NCBI RefSeq assembly: GCF_030272615.1
Contig: NC_081407.1
Span: 439,981,213 to 440,045,212 of the forward strand
DNA from: Cryptomeria japonica
Lineage: Eukaryota; Streptophyta; Pinopsida; Cupressales; Cupressaceae
Direction: 5' to 3'
Length of the DNA stretch: 64,000 nt
In this document: positions 35,185 to 45,640 of the stretch, piece after piece
Layout: each line of letters begins with the position of its first letter
Numbering within the stretch: the first letter of the stretch is position 1
Notes under the pieces: model-generated
The model's database searches: none
What the model saw: the letters and a program-made list of their open reading frames with translations, nothing else
Told to the model about the DNA's origin: nothing
Position numbers and translations under genes: made by a program

Positions 35185-37060
35185 TGCCTTTTACAATAAC
35201 TTAAGATATGTATCCCAGCTAGTTCTGAAAGTATTAGAAATGGATGCTAGTCCACTTAGTAAGTGGGCATGTGTTTTCTTCTCTTGGACATCTTCCGGTG
35301 TGGGTTTAGCTATCATGTACATGTAGTCTCTCTTATGAACACCCAATGAATCTAATCTAGGACTTACCAGTCCTCTTAGACTTCTTTCTCTTCGCATGAT
35401 TTTATCTATCTCCTTCTCAAAAGAAAAAAATTGGTTCTCCAAGGAAAAAAATTGTGCATCAATAGATGTGGTCAGTGTAGTCAATCCATCAAAAGAGTGA
35501 GCAATTTTAGCTATCTTATCATATAACTCCTTTAATCTGCTATCTACATTAGTCGTAAGAATTTCTATGTTACAACACACTTTGTAGATATTTGTACATT
35601 ATTTTAAACAAACCTCAATAGGAATAATGTTTACTCAATTTTCTTCTTCTTTGTTTCTACAATCTGATCAAAATCTATTCTTTTAGCTACTGTGAATTTA
35701 TCCAAAGCCTGTCAGCCTACAATCTGCCTCAGAGATTGAAAATTGTGAGAGATATGCTCTGTTAGAGTCTTGAGCTTTCTGGAAGGGCTTGCTCCATCTT
35801 TAATTTGATAGATAGGTATTAATCTGTGCAACACTGTGACTGATTGATCAATTACTCCTTTATTTGTAATACCTTCCTTCAGTAATTTCTGAGTAGCCAT
35901 CATCATCAATTCAATTGGACTCAACTCAAAGACTGATTTCTGCTCAACATAAGAAGTCTCAATTGACAATACCTTTGTTGGGGAATTAGATTTAACTGTT
36001 GGTATGGAGTCAGTTGCTTTTACCTTGTCCATCTCAACCTCTTTTGCACTGGTGGCTTCGCCACTTGGTGCAGTGTCAGTTACTATCGGTTGAGTATTAT
36101 CCATAGTATTTATAGTGTCCTATACATTGCCTTGCTAAAAAATGGTCTGTGCCGGTATAGGCTATACACTCTCCTTAACTGCTGGTTGTGTCTGAATATC
36201 TATAGTTACTACCGGTTGTGTCAAAATTGGAGTGGAGCTGCCCAAAATACCTTTCCCTTTTGATTTGTCAGGAATGGTGGAAGTTGTTGCCCTTGCAAAT
36301 TCTTCTTGAGATGTGAGAAAATCTGGGTTTTTCTGAAAGAATTTGGTCCATCCCTTACTAGTCTCATTTATCACCTCATTTACTCTCCCCATCATAAGGC
36401 TTATTTGTTAGGGTTTACTACTGAAAACTATCCTATGTGTAGTATCTATGCATCTTTTCATTTCTTTGTTATTTACAACACAACACATTTCCAAAAGTGC
36501 TACTTCCTTAATCTCCCTATCTCTCTTAACAATGTCAATTCTTCTAGCCTCAAGTTTATTATACAAGGATAAAGGTATCTCCTTCAAAATTTCAACTAAG
36601 GTTTCTTATAAATGTCTATATATAGCAAAATAGCCTCTTGTAATTCATTTTGCTCATTCTCTTCTAAATATTCATAATACTTTGATACATTTTTCAATAT
36701 TCTATCTTTTCTAATTTCATCAATAAGCTCAGCATAGGTCATTGTGGTCTTACCAGTTTCAGTATCATCAGCCTTCTTCTTTTTGCTTGTGGTTGCTAGT
36801 GTGACTGGTTTCCTCTTTTGCATAGGCTTCCTTGTTGATGGTGGAGGTGCAGTAGGATTAGTTGCCTTTCTAACAATTCTCCACCTAGGCTCTGCCTTCT
36901 TCTGCTCTACTGGTGGTTTTACCACATTCTTGCTTTGTACCCTTCCGAAAGCCAAAGGTTCATTATCCTTAGAATCAAAATCAGAAGTGATAGGGGAAAT
37001 GTGAACTTGTGGCTTCTTCACTTCTGCAGTACCAACCTCTACCAGTTTAGCTGCCTATTT
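35185..37060 (-). pseudogene. Extra protein of element C, C-terminal half
   Basis: Not a known family to me. In reading order: basic Pro-rich region (PPPSTRKPMQKRKPVTL), a helical domain TMTYAELIDEIRKDRILKNV with YYEYLEENEQNELQEAILLY (near 36620-36750), a second block with PLSLYNKLEA and MMGRVNEVI, a Ser/Thr-rich linker, the block IELMMMATQKLLKEG with VTVLHRLIPI (near 35850), and a final coiled-coil domain (35191-35580) ending SWDTYLKLL. Each block has a counterpart in element M at the same relative order, and the last also in F. Stops and shifts separate the pieces. Function unknown. Confidence 0.65.
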
Positions 37061-38639
37061 GGATCTGAACCTAATTGAGTTTCTATCTTATAAATTACAT
37101 CTTGTATATATGCAGACATCTTTTATATTTTCTTCTTTCTTCTCTTCTTGTTAAAACTGGTTTTCACTTCAAGAGCCTTCTCTCCTTCTGTACCAAAATG
37201 CTCTGTTTTATCATCTAATGGGGCATCTAACAACATATTTGCATAGAGTTCAAAAATACTATCATCCACCTCATATCCAAGCTCTGTCACTCATATTGTC
37301 CTTGGTTCAACTGCTTCCATAAGAGTTTCATCAATTCTTACCATGAAATAGATATCAGTGGAATACTTCTCCACAATGTTCTTTGATATTCTCTCCTTTT
37401 TCCTCATGTTTTCTTGGAATGTCTTGAAATACCCCCAAAGTTTCTTATCTCTACCGGTACCAAGACCGGTGATTTCTTCCTTTGATCTACATACCTACTA
37501 GTATGTCATGAGCCTAATGCTTCTTCCCTAGATTGGGTAGCTCATTCAGAAAGTAAGCATTAAACAAACAATCAAATTTCCATATCTAAAAATGCCTTTC
37601 TTGATTCCTTTGATCTTACCAAGGTTCAACATCAATTCATTCCTCATCCATTCACATAACTCATACTTCACATTATTCCTTAGCATCTGATATGCAACAT
37701 GAATGCATGAACTAGCAACAAAATTCAATCAGTTGGATTGAGTTACCTTGTAACCTATTATCATGCTTGCAAATTTTACATTAGTGTCAGTGATTGTGTT
37801 GATCCTCATTGATCTGCTATCAGGAGTTTCACTGGTTAGTTTCTCAACCTCTATGTTGGAAATTTTCTTGCTAGGTTCTTGTCTAACTTTTGGTATGCCG
37901 GTGACTAGTTGAATAACCTCCTTCATGATCATGTAAGGCCTATCTAGACAAATAAATTCATTGCAAACCCTGCTCAGAATGTATCTGATAACCTCATCTT
38001 TGAATTTTGGTATGTACAAAATACTGGTTAACCCTAGATCCTCAATTACTTTGTATTCCGGTTTGATGGTTTCAGTGTCTCCTAGTATCACAGATTGATA
38101 CATTCTTTTGATGTCCTCTATGCCCAAATCTTTGAGGGTATAGTGAATGTATGCCCTCACATATTCAATATACATTACACCATCAGGAACCCTAGAAAAT
38201 GCTCCCACAGAGTCTTCCTTTTTAGCAATTTTGGGAACCTCCTTAAATATTGGCCTTAACCTATCCTTGACTTCAACAATGGTGGGATTTGCAATGAAAG
38301 TAGGAGCTCAAGATCCAGATGCTATTTCAAAAAATACCTGAAAGTGAATGCCGGCGAAAGATTGAGTGCTTCAAATAACTGATCGAAATCCTTTCATAAT
38401 GCTTTTGATTGCACTTAACTTGCCTTTTCTTTGCTCTAAATGATTGAATGCTTGGTGAGTGAAAATGATTTCACTTACCCCCTTTTATTAGCAAGTAAAA
38501 CCCTAATTTTTTGTAATAAATGCTTCACCAACAACCCTACGGATGTCAGTTTCATAGTCATGTGCTGGGTGAACCTTTAGTGATGATGAACATGACTCTC
38601 CAGATCTCTTCTAGATCTCCTTAGATCTCTTCTGGGGTA
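37061..38639 (-). pseudogene. Extra protein of element C, unrecognised middle domain
   Basis: The longest piece (37729-38208) reads GVMYIEYVRAYIHYTLKDLG, LGLTSILYIPKFKDEVIRYI, FICLDRPYMIMKEVIQLVTG and SRSMRINTITDTNVKFASMI, then continues past a stop with HVAYQMLRNNVKYELCEWMR and IFRYGNLIVCLM (37546-37728). It looks like a mostly helical globular domain with conserved-looking aromatic and charged residues. I see no zinc, protease, polymerase or transposase motif. A plant-mobile-domain or gag origin is possible but not supported by any motif I can point to. Confidence 0.55.
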
Positions 38640-39830
38640 ATATGCAAAATTTAGCAATGACTTTTCCAACCCCTAAGGCTTATGCCTCAGCTACTGGTGG
38701 AATTTCCCACCGGTGGAGTAACCAACATAGATCCATCTCCACTTGGTTCTTCGAATTTTGTAACCCATCTCTCGGTGTGATCTTGTCGTATTTCATCTAC
38801 CTTCTAATTTCCTTTCTTATTATCTTTATCATTGTTAACCAGTTGAGTCTTGCTTCTACAATACTTAGCAATATGACCTATTTTGTTGCATCCATAAAAT
38901 GTAACATTGTTCTTCTCAATTGATTTGACATATCCGGTATCATTTCTTGACCTACAATGATTAGCAAAATGTCCAAACTTTCCAAATCAATGACATTTAA
39001 CATTCATTCTGTAATCCTTTGATCTATGACCATATTTCTTGCAATTTGTGCATTGACCGAGAACAAAATTGTAGTTTTGATTTTCTTTATTTCTACATTG
39101 TTTAGCCATATGCCCAAATTTGTTGCAAACAAAATATCTACCATTGAATTTATAAGCATTAGATTGCCTTACCGGTTTCCTCTATTCTGATGAGTTCTGC
39201 ATACCGGTTGTCTGATCTTCATTTGTAGTACTAGAGCTTTCACCTTGTACAAATCCAAGTTCTCTAGAATCATCAATCTGTCTTTGTCTTTTCAATAAGT
39301 CATCCAACTGTGCAACACTGATCCTAAAATTTTCTTTATACTCACTTGTAGTAGTCAGATCATCTCTCAGAGTAGTTATTTGTCTTTCAACTTCTTGTTC
39401 ATTGTTCCAGGAGTGTGCCAAATCAGTTCTCAACAAATTATTCTCATGAGTCAATCTACCACATTCATCAAATTTGTTGTTCGAAGATATAACAAGATTA
39501 TCCTCCATCTTGTTTCTATCCTTAATATCTTTTGATAACCTCATAGTCAGATCTTGCATTTCATTCTTCATGAGCATGTTTGCTTGACTTAGTTTCTAAC
39601 ATTGTTCCTTAAGAGCATTCTTATCCTCATCATCCAGTTTTTGCAAAAGTTCTTTTCTCTTGGCTTGAGCAGATGATAACCTTTCTTGCAGGATAAGAAT
39701 GAATTCATTTGTAGAATTCAATTCTTCTTGCAATTTCAAGTTCTTCATCCTTTCAGCATCATAATCCTCAAGAGCCATCTCAAGTTACTTCTCCATAGCC
39801 ATGTTCAAAGATTCTGGTTTTAGGATCTTC
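38640..39830 (-). pseudogene. Gag-like coiled-coil and multi-zinc-knuckle protein of element C
   Basis: Starts just after the primer site. A long coiled coil: MKNLKLQEELNSTNEFILIL, NKMEDNLV, LTHENNLLRTDLAHSWNNEQ, VAQLDDLLKRQRQID (39182-39778). Then a row of CCHC-type knuckles between about 39140 and 38860: VCNKFGHMAKQC, CTNCKKYGHRSKD, a FGKFGHFANHC copy and GCNKIGHIAKYC. Some have lost one Cys. Normal copia gag has one knuckle. I see no copia capsid (LDGTNY-type) domain. Nucleic-acid binding is likely from the knuckles; the rest is inference. Confidence 0.7.
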
Positions 39831-39862
39831 CTTAAGCTATTAAAATTCTTCTGAGGTACCAA

Positions 39863-39874
39863 GCTCTGATACCA
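39863..39874 (-). promoter_or_regulatory. Primer-binding site of element C
   Basis: Minus strand TGGTATCAGAGC, a perfect initiator-Met tRNA complement, two bases from the LTR. Confidence 0.88.
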
Positions 39875-39876
39875 AT

Positions 39877-40765
39877 TGTTGGGATCCAAGAACACTGAGA
39901 GGGTGGGGGTGAATCAGTGTTCTGATGGTATGAATAATTTTTATCCTTTTATATCATACACATATATACCGGTAAACAAATAAACATGTAACAAGAAGAA
40001 AATAAACCATCCACATAAATGAACACCATAACACACAAAATTTAGATGTGGAAAATCTCAAAGAGGAAAAACCATGGTGGGATTTGTGACCCACAATATC
40101 AGTTCACTGGCCATATGAAAAGATATTATATATAATAGGGGTCTGCACATGCATGAAGACACACTACTTAGAGAATATTGCTCATCACTAAAGAGCCTCA
40201 CTATCTACAAATTTTCTGCTAAAGTAAATTACTGAAAATGAACTCAAGAATGCATCTGCTATGCCAATTAGAGTTTTGGTTCCAGTTCTACTTTGTACCA
40301 GTTCATAAACCCTGTACTACTACCATTATTCTTCTCCTCCAAGAATGCTTTCCAAGCTATCTATAGATCATTGCATGATATAACATTCACAGACACATAT
40401 TTCACATTATACAGTTCTGCTATATTCTCCTATATCCACACATTTAATATATATCAAAATAACCTAGCAGACTGACCTATATACCCATTACAAATAATAT
40501 GCCTTGTGTTGGCTTACAATTTACAAAAGATATGCAATGTCGGCCTTGACAATAATTACAAAATGATTGATTAAGTAAATCCTCCTTGATGTCGGCTGCC
40601 AATGAAGTATTGATGCCGGTGTTGGTGCCAGTGCCAGTGTAGCCCTGGATGATCCAAAGACGGTATCTGTCGGTATATGCCTCCTAGTGCTGATATATGG
40701 CTTCCATCTGATCTTGTTGCCATCAATGACAACAAAATGAATCTAATGAGTGTCAATTGCCAACA
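39877..40765 (-). repeat. 5' LTR of element C
   Basis: 889 bp; plus-strand TGTTGGGATCC to CCAACA. The GAGGGTGGGGGTGAATCAG tract replaces the pure G run of A and B. Right flank AAAAT (40766-40770) would be the TSD; its partner was deleted. Confidence 0.9.
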
Positions 40766-41610
40766 AAAATGATATCATCAACAAATACTTCAATAATTAG
40801 AATATCATCATCAGTGATCTTATAATATAAATTACTATCAGCACTGCCTTTAGTAAAACCAAGCTTCAAAAGATATTTATCCAACCTTGCATACCAAGCT
40901 CTAGGAGCTTGTTTAAATCCATATAAAGCTTTCCTTAATCTAAAAACCATATCTTTATCATCTGTCAGTGAAAATACATCAGGCTACTCAATTTATACCT
41001 CTTCCTCAAGCTCACCATTCAAAAATGCACATTTAACATCCATTTGATAGACCTTATAGTTCTTATAAGCTGCATAGGCAAGAAATAGTCTAACAACTTC
41101 AATTCTAGCTACAGGTGCAAAGGTCTCACCATAATAAATTCCCTCCATTTGAGAATATCCTTTACAAACTAATCTAGCCTTGTTTATTACAACTTGACCA
41201 TCCTCATTTTATTTAATTCTAAAAACCCATTTAGTTCCAATAACATTCTTATTTTTAGGCCGGGGAACTAAAGTCCAAGTCTCATTCTTCTCTATCTAAT
41301 CTAATTCATCTTCCATAGCCTTTAACCAATGTTTATCTTTACAAGTTTCAATAAAAGATGCTAGTTCAATTTGAGAAATAAGACACACCTCTTCATTTGA
41401 TAGTCTTCTTCTTGTCATAACTTCCCTGTTCCTATCTCCAATGATTTGATTTTCAGAATGATTTAACCTTACATACCTTGGTGTCTTCTCAACTTCAGGT
41501 TCATTGTTCTGATCATCGGTCATAGTTGAATTTTTTGATTGTACTGGTGTAACTATCTTAGTGTCTTTTACCAGTTGAGGCATTGCCGGTTCAGTTATGA
41601 TAATTTCCAC
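40766..41610 (-). pseudogene. Copia B reverse transcriptase, N-terminal part
   Basis: Minus strand: PRYVRLNHSENQIIGDRNRE, SNEEVCLISQIELASFIE, then after stops a degraded KWVFR-type block, KALYGFKQAPRAWYARLDKY near 40890, and FVDDII at 40780, where C begins. The remaining RT (about 0.4 kb) is absent from the window. Stops lie near 41295 and 41210 and in the YIEXPD block near 40985. Confidence 0.88.
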
Positions 41611-41652
41611 TGTCGATTCCCCGTCATATGATATAGATTGATTTCTATAATG

Positions 41653-42900
41653 TTAATCCACTTTCACATTTGCGCTCTCCACAATTTTCTGAAATCTTTT
41701 GTTATAACATCTATATGATTTTCTTTGAATTGAATATCCAATAAATATCCCTTTATCACATCTAGGATCAAACTTTCCAATTGAATCATCCCTTTTGATA
41801 TAAAATTTACCTCCAAAAATTCTGAAATATTTAATAGTAGGTGTATGTCCAAACCATAATTCATAAGGGGTCTTACCAGTTTCACCTTTGATGTGAACTC
41901 TGTTGAATGTGTAGATTGTTGCACTCACTTCTTTTCTCCAGTAGATGTGAGGCAATTTGGCTTCCATCATCATAGTTCTTTCTGCATCCAAAATGGTTCT
42001 ATTCTTTCTTTCTACTACTTAATTTTGTTGAGGAGTCCAAGGTGTAGATAACTATCTCCTAACTCCATTTGTCTCACAATAACTATTAAATTTTTGAAAA
42101 GTGAACTCACCGCCTTGATACAATCTCAGACATTTGATTTTCCATCCAGTTTCTATTTCTACCTTAGCTTTAAAGATCTTGAATTTTACAAAGGTTTTTA
42201 GACTTCTCCATTAGAAAAGTCACCCACATCATTCTAGAATAATCATCAATTATCAACATGAAATACCTATCACTTTGAAAGCTTCTAGTCCTTGATGGAC
42301 CACATAAGTTAGTGTGAATCAAATCAAGAACATCATTATATTTATCATGTATGTTCTTAAAAGAAGTTCTAAGCTGCTTTCCCAATTGACATTCCTTACA
42401 TGCCGGATTATGAGGCTTCATAATCTTAGGTATATCTCTAACTGCCTTTGTTGGACTGATCTTGACAATAAAATCAAAATTAACATGACACAACCTCTTA
42501 TGCCATAACCAACTCTCATCAATATGAGCAATCAAACATGTCTTATTACCAATGTTCAAATGAAATATATTGCCTCCACTCTAAGTACCAGTTGTAATAT
42601 CCAAACCATTTTTGTTAATGATTTTGCATTTTCTATCTTTAAACTGAAGTTGGAAACCCTTGTCCACCAATTGACCAACACTTAAAAGATTATGCTTTAA
42701 ATCTTCTACATAATAGACATTATCAGTATTATGCTTTCCATCAAGAGAAATAATACCTCTACCTTTGATCATACATGCTTTGTCATCTCAAAATCTGACT
42801 TGACCACCATTCTATTCTTGGAGGGACATAAATTTTCTTTTTATCTCTAGTCATATGATATGAGCATCCACTATCAATTACCCATTCATCCTTGTCTTCA
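41653..42900 (-). pseudogene. Copia B protease and integrase, broken
   Basis: Protease WVIDSGCSYHMTRD near 42870 keeps Asp-Ser-Gly. NTDNVYYVEDLKHNLLSVGQ near 42710, zinc finger LWHKRLCHVNFDF and CKECQLGKQ, integrase DLIHTNLCGPSRTRSF (first Asp changed to Asn), the second Asp block reads RLYQGGEF, then ELWFGHTPTIKYFRIFGGKF and SANVKVD at 41653. Two acidic residues are lost, so no activity. A frameshift splits it near 42170. Confidence 0.88.
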
Positions 42901-44032
42901 ACTTTTGCTACAGGGTCTTTTCTTCATTCATGATAGCTAGTTCTGGTTCATCTTCCTTTAAAGCATAGAACACCCATTCCTTTCCATTGCCGAATCCACT
43001 AATAGAGTATGTTGTTAGTTCATCCTCAAAGTCATCACTTACTCCTTCCTCATCTGCTATGTAGCATTGTTTTCTTCTCTTGAATCTATATCTATTCTGA
43101 TTAGGCTTAAATGATTTCTTAACTCTCTCTTCAAATCTTGCATTCCTTTAAGGACATCTAGATGAAAAATGACCAATATTATTACATGCAAAACATTTAA
43201 AAGGTGCTTTTCCTTCATACTTACTTCCTATCGGTCCTTTAGGTACTCTTCTAGCAAGTAAGGCTTCAAGTTTCTCAAATTCTTCATCCTCTTTCCTCAT
43301 GTCTTCCAATTATTTTTCATATAGGGCTTTCCAATCATTTTTTATGGTAGATGATGATGCATGAAAAGCAGGTTCAAACTTTATAGCTCTAGAAGATCCA
43401 AATTCTTCAAGCTCAAAAGAAGATAATTTCCCAATCAGAATGTCTTTGTTGACTGAAGTGTTTGCCACTGTTCTCATTTCATTAATTACAGTTGCCTTTA
43501 TCTTGTAAGCCAGTGGAAGGGCTCTCAAGACTTTGGAAACTATTTCATCTTCACTTAGAGATCCTGCATAAAATTGAATTCCCATGGCAATCTCATTTAC
43601 TCTTTCCATAAATGTAGCAATTCTTTCACTATCTTCCATCGTCAAGTTTTCATACCTTACCCGGTAACCATCAAGTTTAGCAATTTTGATAGTAGGATCA
43701 CCTTCATTCAGAGTCTTGAATTTATCCCACATAACCTTTTCCTATGATTTATCAGTCAATCCCATGATTTGCTGATCAGTAAGTGCACACAAGAGGGCTT
43801 CTCCAGCTCTGCAATCATTTTCAATATTCTTGTCCAGGTCTGCAGGAGCAGGATTACCAGATGCTAGATAATAAGGTGTATATCCTTTCTCAACGATCTC
43901 CCAAATATCCTCCACAAGACATCTAAGATAAGTCTCCATTTGGATTCTCCATATCCCATAATTTGTTCCATCAAGCTTAGGGATTTCTCTTCTAAAAATA
44001 GTTGTTGGTGGATTTGAAGTATTAGCTACCAT
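42901..44032 (-). pseudogene. Copia B gag
   Basis: Starts ATG 44032, MVANTSNPPTTIFRREIPKL then DGTNYGIWRIQMETYLRCL. Capsid continues after a stop near 43740 with MWDKFKTLNEGDPTIKIAKL, GSLSEDEIVSKVLRALP and ELEEFGSSRAIKFEP. A stop lies near 43311. Zinc knuckle CFACNNIGHFSSRC near 43180. Distinct from A gag at the N-terminus. Confidence 0.88.
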
Positions 44033-44076
44033 AGGATCTACCTCAAGCGGTTAAGCTTCTACAAAAGAGGACCAAA

Positions 44077-44088
44077 GCTCTGATACCA
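44077..44088 (-). promoter_or_regulatory. Primer-binding site of copia B
   Basis: Minus strand TGGTATCAGAGC, perfect initiator-Met tRNA complement. Confidence 0.88.
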
Positions 44089-44090
44089 AT

Positions 44091-45178
44091 TGTTAGGATA
44101 ACTGGTGAACAACTGAGAGGGGGGGTGAATCATTTGTTAATAGATTATATTAATCAAACCACTTTATAACCTTTAGCCAGAGCATATAAACATTGATTAT
44201 CGAAATAGTAGAAATAGATATCAGTAAGCAATAAAACTTAAGAGTGAAACAGAGAATTAACACAATGCAACCATACCACATAACACCATGACTTGTACGT
44301 GGAAAACCTAGTAAAGGGAAAAACCATGGTGGGAAGCCTACCCACAGTCAGATGATACTTCTGCAGAAAGTATGTGATACAATGAGGGGCCTGCACATGT
44401 AGGAAGGAACACTACCTAGAGCATACTACTCATTACAAAAGAGTCTCACTGACTACAGAGAGGTTATAACCACCTCAAGATAATTGGATACTAATCCAAA
44501 AGAATGAACTACTAGAGATAGCATCTACCATGCCTGATTATAGTCTCAGTTAAGCTCAATACTAGAGGCCTTTGACCTCTTACTTAAACCCAATTCGGTC
44601 ACCTATGATCGACCAAATCTCCTTTGCATATGGTATTGCATTCCACAACCATGATACTTGATCTACAATGAGATCTTACATCAATTTATACAAACCCTAA
44701 GGCCTAAACCAATTAGGCCGGCCACCTTAAAGATATTATAATAAGATCATTACATACATCCATATTGCAATGATATGCCATGTCAACTTGAGACCAAAAC
44801 AACAATAACCAGTCCATAAATAATCCTAGTACCGTGTAGAGAACACATTAACATGATACCGGTTCATAACCTAAATAGGTACCAAACCTAATCTGGGTCC
44901 ACCATGCCAAAGCGATGTCTCCAATCAGTTTAGGCATGATCAAGGATCACCTTTTGCATCCTGAATTCCATCTAGAGGCCGCACCAATACCACTTAGCAT
45001 TCTATCAAGGTTTCTCAATGAAAGCTCTACCGGTTAAACCTTAAACCCTTACTGGTAACACAAGATCTTCTATCAGTAACCAAAACCCGTCTACCGATAA
45101 CCAACCAAAATAGCTAGTGTTGACATCAATGAAAAAACATCAATGCAACACATAATCAATTCATCCATATTGCCAACA
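44091..45178 (-). repeat. 5' LTR of copia B, intact
   Basis: 1088 bp; plus-strand TGTTAGGATAAC to CCAACA, seven G at 44119-44125. Serves as the uninterrupted reference for the split 3' LTR, and shows the target CTACT used by A3. Confidence 0.93.
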
Positions 45179-45183
45179 ATATC

Positions 45184-45622
45184 TAGTATAAAGAGCTATA
45201 TCCAACTTTAATCATTTAAAAATATATGATACCAATGACATAAGAACACTCATACCACATAAAATATTTTACTCAAAACAAAGTTTGAATGCCAAGCTTC
45301 TCTCTTTCTTGATTAAATTGTAAAATTATAAAAAGAACACAAAGTCTCAATTTTCTCTTCTCTTGGGCAGAGTTTTGTTGCATAAACAAAGATGGAAAAA
45401 AGATCCTTATTACAATAATAAATCTCATATATATAGAAGAGGAGTGAAACATGAAAATAGGAAATTATAACTAATTCTAAGACTAAGTCAAAAGAATGTT
45501 TCAATTTAACTTAGGACTTGTGCACTCAACCGGTGCACATGAGTAATTACAAAATGACACTTGAGGTGTTGATTTATATAATAAAATTCCACTGGGAAAA
45601 ACATGAAAATGGCTGAATGTCA
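45184..45622 (-). repeat. Presumed 5' LTR of gypsy D, part 2
   Basis: Continues 16494-17612 after the B insertion. A minus-strand TATA box (TATATATATGAG) lies at about 45425-45437, as expected for U3. The outer end is set at 45622 (minus-strand TGACATTC) because it follows a purine stretch GAGGAAAA; this limit is uncertain. Confidence 0.5.
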
Positions 45623-45640
45623 TTTTCCTCAAGTTGAATC

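Larger units (their letters stand above)
34109..40765 (-). mobile_element. Non-autonomous copia-like element C with extra protein
   Basis: Minus strand: 5' LTR 40765-39877, primer site, gag-like region, two further protein blocks, purine tract, 3' LTR 34912-34109 (80 bp of its outer end missing). No PR, IN, RT or RNase H motif is seen in about 5 kb of internal sequence. LTR ends, primer site and purine tract match those of the autonomous copia B. It inserted in the RT gene of B right after FVDDIIF. Confidence 0.85.
17613..45178 (-). mobile_element. Copia B, complete but heavily invaded
   Basis: Minus strand: 5' LTR 45178-44091, primer site, gag, PR, IN, RT, RNase H, purine tract, 3' LTR (33220-32472 plus 17956-17613). 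TSD ATATC is exact at 17608-17612 and 45179-45183. A3 sits in the 3' LTR, and C sits in RT together with a deletion. Protein and LTR are related to family A but clearly diverged. Confidence 0.92.
4862..45622 (-). mobile_element. Ty3/gypsy element D (Tat-like), host layer of the nest
   Basis: Read on the minus strand: presumed 5' LTR (45622-45184, then 17612-16494), primer site 16488-16471, gag (16470-15882, then 9181-8295), protease-like region, RNase-H-like domain, RT and RNase H down to 4862, where element F cuts it. Integrase and 3' LTR must lie left of the window. A2 and B are insertions inside D. Every domain is riddled with stops, so D is old. The outer LTR boundary at 45622 is a best guess. 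Confidence 0.7.

Noticed and set aside
36744-37004. Plus-strand open frame with a hydrophobic start, resembling a signal peptide
   Set aside because: Antisense to the basic Pro-rich region of the element C protein, which has homology support from element M.
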